The notes below the pieces were generated by a model. The model worked only from the letters and a program-made list of their open reading frames with translations, ran no database searches and was not told the origin of the DNA. DNA of 64,000 bases from an uncultured Burkholderiales bacterium. Its GTDB lineage: Bacteria > Pseudomonadota > Gammaproteobacteria > Burkholderiales > Burkholderiaceae_C. Where the stretch lies: positions 1 to 64,000 of the forward strand of contig CAIZSE010000160.1 of assembly GCA_903935585.1 (NCBI GenBank), written 5' to 3'. The translations under genes were made by a program, and so were the position numbers. Positions 47,001 through 59,000 of this stretch are shown in pieces. The stretch's first letter is position 1. Every line of letters begins with the position of its first letter.

Positions 47001-50000
47001 GCCTGCGCCCCAGCCACTTGCAACTGAACCTGGCAGGCTCGGCAGAGAGTACCCCCGAATTCAATATGGCGGGGCTGAGCGACGCGCAGTTGGCGCAGTC
47101 GTTGCAACTGCTCATTGGCATGCTGCCCGACCTCAATGCAGGCCAGGTGCGGGTGCAGGCCCGTGCCGATGCGCCGCTCAGCTTTGACATCAGCTTTGTC
47201 AACGCCCTGGCGGGTGCCAGCCTGCCGGCCGTGCAGGCGGTGGTATCGCGCAAGGTAGAGGTCAGCACCGAGCGCTTACTGATCGGTGCCAGCAGCGTGA
47301 ACGCGCAAGTCGGTGGTGCGGGCGCAGGTGTGACCGTGCAAAACGGTGAGCTGGCCTTGCTGGTGCAAAAAAGGCCCGATGCCAGCACTGGTTATGCCCT
47401 GCAGATGACGGGGCAGGCGGCACTGAGCGGTTTTGGCGGCAGCGTCAGCCTTTCGGCTGGCGCGCAGTTACGCGTCAATGCCATGGGCGAGGCGGTGTCG
47501 GTCACTGTGCCCACTGGCGTAAACAGCAGTGCAGTCCTCACTTTTGCAGACGGCATGGCCCGGCAGGAACTGCTGATCACCAACGGTCGCATCGACGTGT
47601 CAGGCCTTGGCTATGTGCAGGGCGACCTCAAACTCATCACCACGCGCCTGTTGATCAATGGCGTGATCACCACCGATCTGAGCATCGGCTTTGAAAATGC
47701 TGGCGGCACTTTAACGCTGGGTGGCGCGCAAGCGGCCCTGACCGGTGGCCAAGGCGCGCTGATGCTGCGCCACGAGGTTGACGCGGGTGGTGTGGTCACG
47801 CGGCGCATCGCGCTGCAGGCCGACGGCACCGTGGCCTTGCAGGCCAACGGGGTGAGCCTGAACTCGGCCATGCGCCTGAGCTACAACCGCTGGGGCGATG
47901 CGCTGCAGGCCACCGTGGCCACGCCCACAGGGGATTACCAGCTCGGTCTGCTTGTGGGCGAAACCCGCCTGGTCGGCCAGACCGAGCTCACGCTGGCCAG
48001 CACCTTGGTGGTCAGCGGCAATCTTTCCATCGAAAGCCGCCTTGCCCAGACGGTCACGCTGAGCAACGGCGTCCAGGTTCAGGTCAACCAGCTCATCATC
48101 GGAGGCACCCAGGTCTCAGCGGGCGTGCGCTCAGGTTCGGACACAATCGCTGCCCTTGGCGGCATCGACATTGCCGCAGTGGTCAGCACCGAGGTGGTGG
48201 CCAGTGGCGCGCCGCGAGGCTGGATCACCTCAAGCGCCACGCTGGGCTCGGTCAGTGTGGCCGGGTACAGCCTGCAAGATCTGCAGACGGCACAGCTGAA
48301 CATCAACCGTGCCTACGATGCGGTCTCCGGTCGCCTGGTCGATGCGGCCAACCACGCCACCCAGGCAGCGCAGGCGGTGATCGACTGGTCCACCAGCGCG
48401 CAGACCTTGACGCTGTCGGCCAGCCAATCCGTGGTGCTGGCGCAGGCCCTGCCGCGTTTTGAGATTCCGGTCAGTGGCACCATCGATATCGGCGGTGCCA
48501 AGGTCTCGGGCAATTTCAAAATCACGCTTGATCAAAATGGTGGCGATCGCATCTGGACCATCGATGCGCAAGGCGCCAGCGTGGGCTACCGCAGCGGCGG
48601 TGCTTATGTCGGCATCGAAAATGCTAGCGGCACCCTGGTGTTTGGGCCGGGCAGCACCCGCAGCGGGAGCTTGAGCGGCACCGCCGTGATCGAGGGCCTG
48701 GGGGGCGTGTCGGTGGCGGGCAGTTTCAGCACCAGCTTCTCGGGCACAGGCCTGAACTTCAGCGGCACGGCGATGACGCTGACGGTCGCCGGTTTCGGTC
48801 AGATCAGCGGCAACCTGAGCGTCAGTCGCACCAGCGGCGGGCAGATCCTGTTGGCCGCTACTGGGGTGTCGGCCAGCATAGGGGCTGGCGGCACCGGCAT
48901 CAGCGTGAGCAACGCCAGCCTGGGGCTTTACATCGCCGGGCTGGCCGAAAATTCGGCTGGTTACGCGCTGGTGGCCAACGGCAGCGCCAGTCTCGACGGC
49001 TTTGCCGGCGTGTCAATGGCGGCCAATGCCCAGGTGCGCATCAACACCCTGGGCCAGACCCTGAACACCAACATCGGCGGCGTGGACCTGGTCTTTGCCG
49101 AGCGCAGCCGCGTGCAAGAGGTGGCCATTTCCAGTGGCAGCCTCACCGTGGTCGGGTTGGGCACCCTCAGCGGTGCCCTGGCCATCACCTCGACCACCTG
49201 GGTCAACGGCAGCAACCAGACGGTGCAGGATGTGCGCATCGGCCTGAGCGGGGTGTCGGGCACTTTGACGCTGGGCGCACTATCTGCCACCCTGTCCAGC
49301 GGTGCAGGTGCGCTGCTGCTCAAGAAGGTGGGCTCAGCCAACAGCACCCATGCCGTGCAGATCGAGGGTGATGTGGTGCTGGCTGGTGCCGGCGTCAACC
49401 TCAGCGCCAACCGCATGCGCGTGGCCTACAACCGCCTGGGCAGTGCTGTCGATGGCTTGGAGGTGAGCACCGGCAGTGGCCATTACACCGTCAATTTGCT
49501 CAACAACGAAACCCGGGTCAGCGGCCAGGCCAGTGCCACGGTGGCCGGACTGAGTCTCTCAGGTGAGGTGTTCCTGGAAGTGCAGACCGGCATCACCCAG
49601 ACCCTGGCAGATGGCGTCACCGTGACCCTTGATCAGACCCTTCTCGGCGGCACCGGCTTGTCGCTCAGTTATGCCAGCGGGGGCAGCACGCTGGCGCAGT
49701 TTGGCGGCGTAGACCTGGCCCTGGTCTTCTCCCAAAACACCGCCGATGCCAGCCAGCGCTGGCTGACCGCCCTGGGCAACCTGGGTTCGATCGAGGTCAT
49801 GGGTCAGTCGCTGGCCGACCTGAGCAGCGCGCAGCTGCGCCTGAATCAGGCCATCGACGCTGCGGGAAACCTGATCGAGGACAACTCGCGCGCTGTGCTC
49901 AACTGGGCCGGCAGTCAAGCCCGCACGATCGCGCTGTCGGCCGTCGACAGTGGCAAGCAAGCGCTGATTAACATGGCCGATCGGCGCTGGGAAATTCCAG

Positions 50001-53000
50001 TCGACGGCGCACTCGACTTTGGTGCAGCGCGCCTGGCTGGCCAGTTCAACATCGTGCTCGACAAGGATTTGATAACGGGCAATCGCATCTGGGACATCCA
50101 GGCCACTGGTGTGGCGGTGACTGTCAGTGCTGCAGACGTCAGCGTGGCCCTGACCCAGGGCGCGGGCAGTCTCTACCTCAATGGCAACCAGCGCAGTGGC
50201 TCGATCAGTGGCCTGGCCAGCATCAGTGGGCTGGCCGGCCTGAGTCTGGAGGGGGCGCTCAGCGCCAACTTCGACGCCAATGGACTGTTCCTGTCGGGCA
50301 ACAACGTGGCGGTGACGGTTGAGGGCTTTGGCCGCATGGCGGGCGATTTTGCCGTCAGTAAGAACGGCAGTGGTGCAACCAGCACTTTGACGGTGGGCCT
50401 GAACAACATCAGTGCTGACTTTGGGGGCGTCTCAATCAACGATGGCCAACTCGGTCTGTATGCAGGCCGCAACGCTTTGGGCGAAGCCGGGTACGCCCTG
50501 GTCGCCCAGGGCATTGCCAGCGTGAGTGGCCTGAGTGGCCTGAGCCTGAATGCCAACGCCGCGGTGCGCATCAACACACTGGGCGAGGCGCTGTCCCGCA
50601 CCATCACGGTGGGCTCGGGCAGCGTGGCCGTGGAATTTGCCAACGGTTTGGCGGTGCAGGAACTGCTGATCCGCGAAGGCACCCTCACCATCGACGGCTT
50701 GGGCTCACTCTCCGGCGATCTGGGCATTCGGGCGCAGACCGAGCGCAGCGGCACCACCACCACCAGCACGCTGCGCATCGGCTTGTCGGGTTTGAGCGGC
50801 AGCCTGACCCCTGGCGGCGTGGGTGCCACGCTCACGGGCGGCAACGGCGCGCTGCTGATCGAAAAAGTCAGCACCTCGACTGTCACCACCTCACGCTATG
50901 CGGTGCAGGTCGGCGGCAGCCTGGCGCTCAGCGGTATTGACGGGGTCACGCTGCAGGCGCAGGCGCTCAGCGTGGCTTACAACCGGCTGGGTCGGGCGGT
51001 GGACAACGAGGTGATCGCCACCGGGTCGGGCGACTACCTGATGAATTTGCTGGACAACGAGACGCGCATCCGCGGCCAAATGGACGTGTCGGTGGCCGGC
51101 GTACTGAGCATCTCGGGTGACATGTTCATCGAAAGCCGCACCGCCGCCAACGCCGCCAATGTGGGCCTGAGCGACGGCAGCAGCGTGTCGGTTGACCAGC
51201 TCATCTTTGGTGGCGCCGGCATTCAGGCGGCGCTGGGCAACAGCAGTGTCGGTGCCAGCCTGCGTGACGTGGACGTTGCCGTGGTGCTGAGCACCGAGCG
51301 CGGCAGCGGCTCGCCCCGGCGCTGGCTCAGTGCGCAGGCGCTGGTGGGCGGTGCCACCGTGCAAGGCTATGCGCTGGCGGATCTGCGCTCGGTGCAGTTG
51401 CTGGTCAACAGTGAACTGCTCGCGGGTGCGTTGGTGCTCGACGGCACGCGGGCCGTGATCGACTGGAACGGGCCGGCCAACAGCAGCCAGACCCTGGTGG
51501 CGATCTCGTCCAACCAGAATCTGGCCTTCGCGCAGGGGCAGCGGGTCTTTGCCATGGATGTCGATGCTCGCATGGCCCTGGGGCCTGCCAGCCTGTCGGG
51601 CCGCTTCAATATCGCCCTGGACAGTTCAGCCTTGGGCGACAAGGCCTGGCGCATCGATGCCAGCGGGGTGGACGTGGCCCTTCAGGCCAATGGCGCCAGC
51701 GTTGGCCTGCGCAATGGCACTGGGCAACTGTGGCTGGGCAAGGACGCTGACAGCGGACTGTACGGTGCCAGCCAACGCAGTGGCAGCATCAGCGGCACAG
51801 CTTCGGTCACTGGCGTCAGCGACCTGAGCCTGACCGGCACCTTTGCAGCGCGCTTTGACAGTCAGGGCAACCTGGGGCTGGCCGGTGCCGTCGAGATGGA
51901 CATGGCCGGCTTCGCCAAGGCCAGTGGGCAGTTTGCGGTCAGCCAGAACGCCTTGCTAACGGCCACACCTCAAACCCAAAATGCGAGCCAGAGCGCCGGG
52001 GCCAGCCTGAGCGTGAGCGAGACCCAGCGGGGTGGCCAACAAAGTGCCAGCACATTCAGCCTGAAGGTGGCTGAGGGCAGCGACAGCAGCTTGCGTGTGC
52101 GTGAAGGCCTTTATGGCTTTGGCTGGAATGGGGCCAGCGTCCAGGTGCGGCTGCTGGCCAGCGATGCAGACGCCGTCTGGGCCAGCAAGCTCCAGTCGGC
52201 CATGGTTGCGCTGTTTGGCAGCGGCAACGCCACGGTCTCTGGCAGTGTGTCCAGCGGCTTTGCCATCACCCTGGCCGGTACCCGCCTGGGTGAGGCAGTC
52301 ACCGGCCTGAGCCTGGTGCCGCCGGCAGACCCCGGTCTGCGTGATGACTGGGGCAGCAATTACCTGGTCGCACAGGCCACGGCCACCACCGGTGCGGTGC
52401 ACGCGCTCGACTTGATGCCAGCGGGTACGGCAGGCGCCATTCGTTTGGGCTTTGACTTCCAGGCGGTGAGCAACACAGTCATGCGCCTGACCGGTTACGA
52501 CAGTGCCAGCGGGCGTTTCCGCGAAGGCCACTACCAACTCAGTTTTGGCGAGCGCACCGCCAGCGTGAGCAGCCTGAGCGCCAGCGGCACCGCGTTGAGC
52601 GATATCGAATTCGTCAGCCGCTTGCGTGTCGGACTCGATAGCCTTTTTGGCACCGGTGCGGTGCAGGTCAGCGGCACCCGCATTGCGGGCTTTGCCATTG
52701 AATTCATCGGTCCGTGGTCCGGCCAAGCCATTGCGGTGGACAGCGTCGCCGGAGGCAGCGGTCTGTTCATGCGGGCACCGCTTGATCTGGCCGCTGGCCT
52801 GTCTGCGCTGGACCAGAGCCAGGTCATCAGCCAGGCGGTTTCTGCCAGCGTGCCCACCGCTTACACCTTCAATGTGCAAGTGCCTGCGGGGGGGGCCACG
52901 GTCAACGCCGACAGCTTCGCGCTGCAGTTCGAGGGCAACCCGCGCAGCGCCAACATTAAATTTGTCAATCTACAGGACTCGCAGGGCCGGCACATCATTG

Positions 53001-56000
53001 ACGCGCTGATGGTGCTCACCGGCAGCCGCGCCGCTTACACCACCAAGTTGCTGGTGGCTTCGGCCGATGGCCAGCCGCAGAAGGTCTACCAGTCGGCCGA
53101 CCTCACCGTGCGCCAGCTGAGCTCACCCGGCAACAGCCAGCTCTACGAGATCAGCTTTACGGGTGCGCTGACGGGCAAGGTGCTGGGCTGGGGTGCCCTG
53201 TCGGCGAGCAACACCGGTGCGACTGCGGGCGTGCAGTATCTGCTGGCCGGCAAGTCCGGCAGCACCGCCACGGCCGCAGGCGCGGTACACGCGCTCGATC
53301 GCTTCGATCCGGCGCTGCGCGGCAGCTTCACGCTTGGCCTGACGGTGGCTGGCGTCAGCTACACCACCAGCCAGATCGACTTGCAGGCCAGCGCAGCGGC
53401 TCTGGAGGCAGCGCTGCTGATGGCCCGCTCTTCGGGCAATGTCAGCTTGGCCAGCACGGGCGTGAACGTCACCGGCACCCTCAACAGCCAGGGCCAGTGG
53501 CAAATCAGCTTTGGTGGCGCGGCAGTGGGCCAGCGTATTGCGCCGCTGACGCGCACTGTCTTGGCGCAGGCGGCACCATCAGCCACGCTTGCGGTGCAAA
53601 GCAGTGGCCTGAGCACGGCAGCAGGTCACTACAGCACCGCCGCCATCGACTTTGCGCAGTTCAACAACACCAGCACCGGCGGCACAGTCTTGCGCGATGC
53701 CCTGCTGGCAGCGCGTACGGCAGACGGCCGGGTGTTTTCCAATGCGGGTGTGACTGTCAGCACCTCGTATGACAGCGCCGCCCGCCAGTGGCGAGTCAGT
53801 TTGGGCGGGGCCGCTGTGGCGCAGCGCTTCGAGCCACTGCAAGGGGAGGTTGTCCCCTTGGTGGCGGCGCAGGCTTCTTTGGCTCAAGGCGTCACCGGCA
53901 GCACCAGCAACGAGGTGCAGCACTTGAGCCTCAACCAGGCCGGTGCCTTCCAGCTCGGTTTCAACGGTCGCTACACCGCTGTGCTGCAGACTGCGGGCCT
54001 GAGTGCAGCCGCCCTGCAGGCTGCCCTGGAATCACTGTCGGGCGTGGGGGCGGGCCAAGTGCGTGTGAGCGCCGCAGGCGAGGGCCAATGGGACATCGCT
54101 TTCCAGGGGGCACTGGCCGGGCGCAATGTGGCTGCGCTTCAGGTGCAGGCCGTGCGCACCCTCGATCTGGGGTTGGGCGATAGTCAGTGGGCAGATGCGT
54201 TGCGGCTGCGCCTGGTCGGTCAAACCGACTGGGCGCGCAGCATCGAGCGCGTCAGCGGCACCACCGATGCAGCCTGGCGCAGCCTGTTGCTCAGCGAGCT
54301 GCAGACGGCCTTGCAGAGCCTACCCGGCGTGGGCCGTGGCAATTTGCTGTTGCAGGCGGTTGATGGTTCGTCGGGCCGGTTTTATTTGGTGGCCAGCGCT
54401 GGACTGCAAGGCAAGAGCCTGCCCGCCATCGAGGTGCAACTGTTCCGCCCCGTCAGCGAGCCTGACAACTACCTGCATGTGGGTGTTTCGGGTGCCACCG
54501 TGTCGGTGGGCACCGCCAGCGCGGGCCTGCAGATCCAGCAGGCCGAGCTGGGGCTGGTGATTTCCCGTAGCACGCCTGCGCAGATCGGCGTGACGGCACC
54601 TGCGCCGGGTTACGCCCTGTATGCCGCTGGCCAGGCCAGCCTCAATGGTTTTGCTGGCCAGGTCAGCCTGCAGGCCGATGCAGTGATTCAGATCAACACG
54701 CTGGGGCGCGCGGTCGACCAGAGCGTCAAGACCGGTCTGACCAGCCTCAACCGCAACGTCACTTTCAGTGATGGCCTTGTGCGCAAGGAAATCACCATCT
54801 TGCAAGGCACGGTCGCGGTGGCCGGTGTGGCCCAGGTTTCAGGTCAGCTCAAGCTGGTCTCGACCACCCAGACCGTCAGTGGACAAGTGGTTACCGATAT
54901 CCGCATCGGTGTGGACCAGGCCAGTGGCTCGCTCAGCGCCGGTTCGGCCAGCTTGACACTGAGCGATGGCACTGGCGCGGTGGTGCTGCGCCACACCAGC
55001 AGTGGTGGCACTGTCAGCACACAATACGCGCTGGTGGCCGAAGGTGCGGTGGCCGTGACCGGTGTGCCGGGCCTTCAGGTGCAGGCTGACAGTTTGCGCA
55101 TTGCGGTCAACCGCTGGGGCGCTGACCTCAGTCAGGATGTGGCCACAGCCCGCGGCAGCTACCGCATGGAGCTCAAGGACAACGAGACCCGTGCACGCGG
55201 ACAGATGACCATCGATGTGGCCGGGGCGCTCAAGGCCAGTGGAGAGTTGTTCATCGAGTCGCGCACCAACCAGAGCGTGCGGCTGAGTGACGCCTCGAAC
55301 GTCACCGTCAACCAGCTGATCCTCGGCGGTGCGGGCCTGTCGGCACAACTGGGCAACGACACCATCGGTGCCCGCATGCAAGACGCCGCGCTGGCGGTGG
55401 TCATTTCGACCGAAGTGGTGAGCGGCGCTCAAACTGCGCGCCGCTGGCTCACCAGCAAGGCCCAACTGGCCTCGGCCGAACTGGCCGCAGGCGTCACCGC
55501 CACCATCACCCAGGGCTCGCTGGACATCAACCGCCAGTTCGCCAGCAGTGGCGGCCTGCTCGCCCCGGGTGGCGTGGTGATCGACTGGAACGGTGCCGAC
55601 GACCAGCAGAGCATGGCACTGACCCTGGCACCTGGCCGCAGCGTGCAGCTGGCCGACGGCCAGCAAGTCTTCCAGTTGGCGCTCACCGGCGAGCTGCTGT
55701 TCGGCCCAGCCAGGCTTGGGGGCAGCTTCACGCTTGGCCTGCAGGAAGGCAGTGCCGGCGCGCAAAGCTGGACGGTCGATGCGCGCAATGCCTATGCCTC
55801 CATGACGGCCAGCGGTGCCACGGTGGCTTTGAGTAACGGCAGCGGCCGCATCCTGATCGGCCCCAACGGCGAAAAGTCGGGCAGCGTCTTGGGCGTGGCC
55901 TCGGTGACGGGGGTCGATGGCTTGGGCCTGAAGGGGACGCTCGCCACCCGCTTTGACGCGGCCGGCAACTTCCAGTTGGCCGGTGCGCTTGAGCTGGACA

Positions 56001-59000
56001 TTTCGGGCTTTGCCAGCCTCAGTGGCGAGTTCGCGGTCACCAAGCAATCCCCGGCCCGCATCGAAGTTGAGCCAGCCATCAGCCGGGGTCAGACCGAGGC
56101 GGCCGGTAGCGTCAGCGAGCTGGCCATCGGCGGGGTCATGTCGGCCACCCAGTTCCGGCTGAGCGCGGCGGGTACGGGCATCGACGGCCGCCCCATCTTC
56201 CGCGAAGGCCTTTATGTGTTTACTTTTGGCGGTGCCAGCCAAACCGTCAACTCGCTCGATGGCTCGGGTCAGGCGCTCGAAGATGCGGCCTTTGCCAGTG
56301 TGCTTGGCAGCGGGCTCAACCAGTTGCTGGGTGCCAATGCCGTGACGGTCAGTGGCAGCCGATCCACTGGGTTCGTGGTCGCGCTGACGGGGAATGGTTA
56401 CAACGGGCGTCTGGTGACGGGCCTGGGCATGACTGCGCCGGCAGACCCCTCTTACAAAGATGACTGGGGCAGTGTCAGCGTGACCGCCTCGGCCACGGCC
56501 GCCAGCGCCTCGCGCCACCACCTGCTGCTGGTGCCGCAAGGCAGCAACATCAGCGGTGCCAAATTCGCCCTGACCCTGAACCAGCCTGGCGGCAGTCGCA
56601 GCACAGCCGATATCCGGTACATCGCCGACAAGAACCGCCAGGCGGTGGCCATTCAGGAAGCGCTGGAGGCGCTGGTCGGTCGCGGCAAGGTGTCGGTGCA
56701 GTTTGACAGCAACAGTGCGGGCGTCAGCTCGCAGGCCTATTTCTTCAATTTTGCGCAAGGCATCACAGTCAACACGCTGACGGCGCAGGCCTTCACCACA
56801 GACACCTCGGGGGCGCTGATACCCAATGTGATCCGGGTGAGTGCCCAGACCACGGCCTTGGCTGCAGGCACTGCGGCCACTGGCACCGTGCAGGCCATTG
56901 ACCTGCACGACGAATCCCTGCGCGGCAGTTTCACCCTGTCATTCACTGACAACAGCATCACCTACAGCACCGCCAACATCGCCTTCAACGCCTCGGCAGC
57001 GCAGTTGCGCGCCGCCTTGTTGGCCGCTGTCGGCAATCAGGCCAGCTTTGCTTCGCGCGGCGGTGATGTGCAAGTCGCCTTTGTCGGCAGCCTGGGCAAC
57101 CAGCAGTGGCAGGTGGGCTTTACGGGCAGTGCCCTGGGTCGGCAGATTGGGGTCATGAGCGGTGAAATCACCCAAATCGAGCGGGCACCGGCAGCGCAAA
57201 TGGCGCGCATCGCCGATGGGGCCACCCGCTCGGAGACCCAGCGAATCACGGCACCTGCAGGTTCGGGCGTGTTTGCCCTGGCTTATGGTGGCCAGAGCAC
57301 GGCACCGCTGGCCGCCAGTGTCTCGGCCCTGGCATTGCAGTCGGCGCTGGAGGCCCTCGCTGGCATTGGTCAGGGCAATGTGCAGGTGACCGACCGTGCA
57401 GGCGGCTGGGATGTGGCCTTTGTGGCCGCCCTGGCTGGGCGCGACATGGCGCTTTTGCGCTTTAGCGAGCTGCAGACGCTGGACTTGCGCCTGGGCGACG
57501 GGTTGGCCGATGGGGTGGGCCTGCGCCTGAGTGGGCAAAACAGCTGGGCCCAACAACTCGATCTGCGCGGCAAGCTGCCCGGTGAAATCCGTATCCTCCT
57601 GCAGGCTGGCCTGGCCAGCATGCCGCAGATTGGGGCCAACAACATCACGGCTCATGCCAGCGCGCAGGCAGGGGTGTTCCATCTGGTGGCCTCGGGCAGC
57701 CTGGCGGGTGGGGCGCTGCCAGGCGTGGTCGCGGGCCTCACGCGCCATGTCGAGCCGGCACCGGACTACCTGCTCATTGGCGCGGCCAATGTCAACGGCA
57801 CCATCGGCGGGCCCAGTGCGGGTGCCCGCTTGAGCAATGGCCAGTTGGCCATGGCCATTTCGCGCGCGGCCGGGCAAAGCGCTGGTTATGCGCTGCAGGC
57901 CTCGGGCAGCGTCAGCTTGCAGGGTTTTGGCAACGCGGTCACGCTCAATGCCACCGGGTCGGTGGCCGTCAATACCCTCGGCCGTGCGGTCGACCTTCAG
58001 GTGCCTACCGGGCTGAGCACGCCCGCAGCCTCTTTGGTCTTTGCCGAGCCGACCCGTATCCAGCAGCTGATCGTCAACCAGGGTGACCTCACGGTGCAGG
58101 GCCTGGGCACGCTCAGTGGCGCGCTGGCTGTGACGGCCACTTACCACAAGGTCGATGGCATTGACACCACCGACGTGCGCATCGGTCTGGGCAATGTGCA
58201 GGGCCAGCTCAATGCCGGTGGTTTGCAGGCCAGTCTGAGCAACGGTGCTGGCGCTGTGCTGCTTCGCAGCCAGGTTGGCATCGGCACCAGCTACGCGGTG
58301 CAGGCCGAGGGCAACCTGAGCTTTAACGCCGGCAACGCTGTGACCATCACGGCCGAGCGCCTGCAGATCACCCTCAACCGCTGGGGCAGCGACCTGGCCG
58401 AGACGGTGCGCACCGCAGACGGCCTTTACGAGGTGTCGCTGGTCGACGGCGAGTCGCGCATACGCGGTCGCATGGGGGTGGCCGTGGCCGGCGTACTCAC
58501 AGCCCAGGGCGACCTGTTCCTAGAAACCATAAATAACCAAAGCGCTCGCCTGAGCGACGGCACGACGCTGGCGGTGGACCAGCTCATCTTGGGGGGGGCC
58601 GACCTGGGCATTGCCTTGAGCGCAGGGGGTGGCTTGGGTGCCAGCCTGAGCGAGGTCAACCTGTTGGCGGTGGTGGCCACCGAGCGGGGCGGCCAGGGAC
58701 GCCGCTGGCTGGGTGCCAGCGCCACCGCGGGCCAGGCCAGCGTGGCCGGCTATGCGCTCGGTCAGATCAGCCAGGCCAGCTTGCAGATCAACCGTGCATT
58801 GAGCAGCAGCATCCATGTGGCCGGCACCGCCGATGCTGCAGTGATCGACTGGTCCCAAGCGAATTTGGTGCGCGACATCCGACCCGACCTGGTGCTGGGC
58901 TTTGCGCACTCGGGCCGCAAGATGGACATCCAGGCCCAAGCGCAGTTGCAGCTGGGCGAAGCGCGCATGGACGGGCAGTTTGGGCTGACGCTGGAGACGC

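Noticed and set aside
45311-47107. 598-aa minus-strand ORF
   Set aside because: Antisense to the giant gene. Its H/R/Q/A-rich composition mirrors the sense frame's GC3 bias.
54839-56908. 689-aa minus-strand ORF
   Set aside because: Antisense to the giant gene, no domain; the sense frame carries the recurring super-repeat landmarks.
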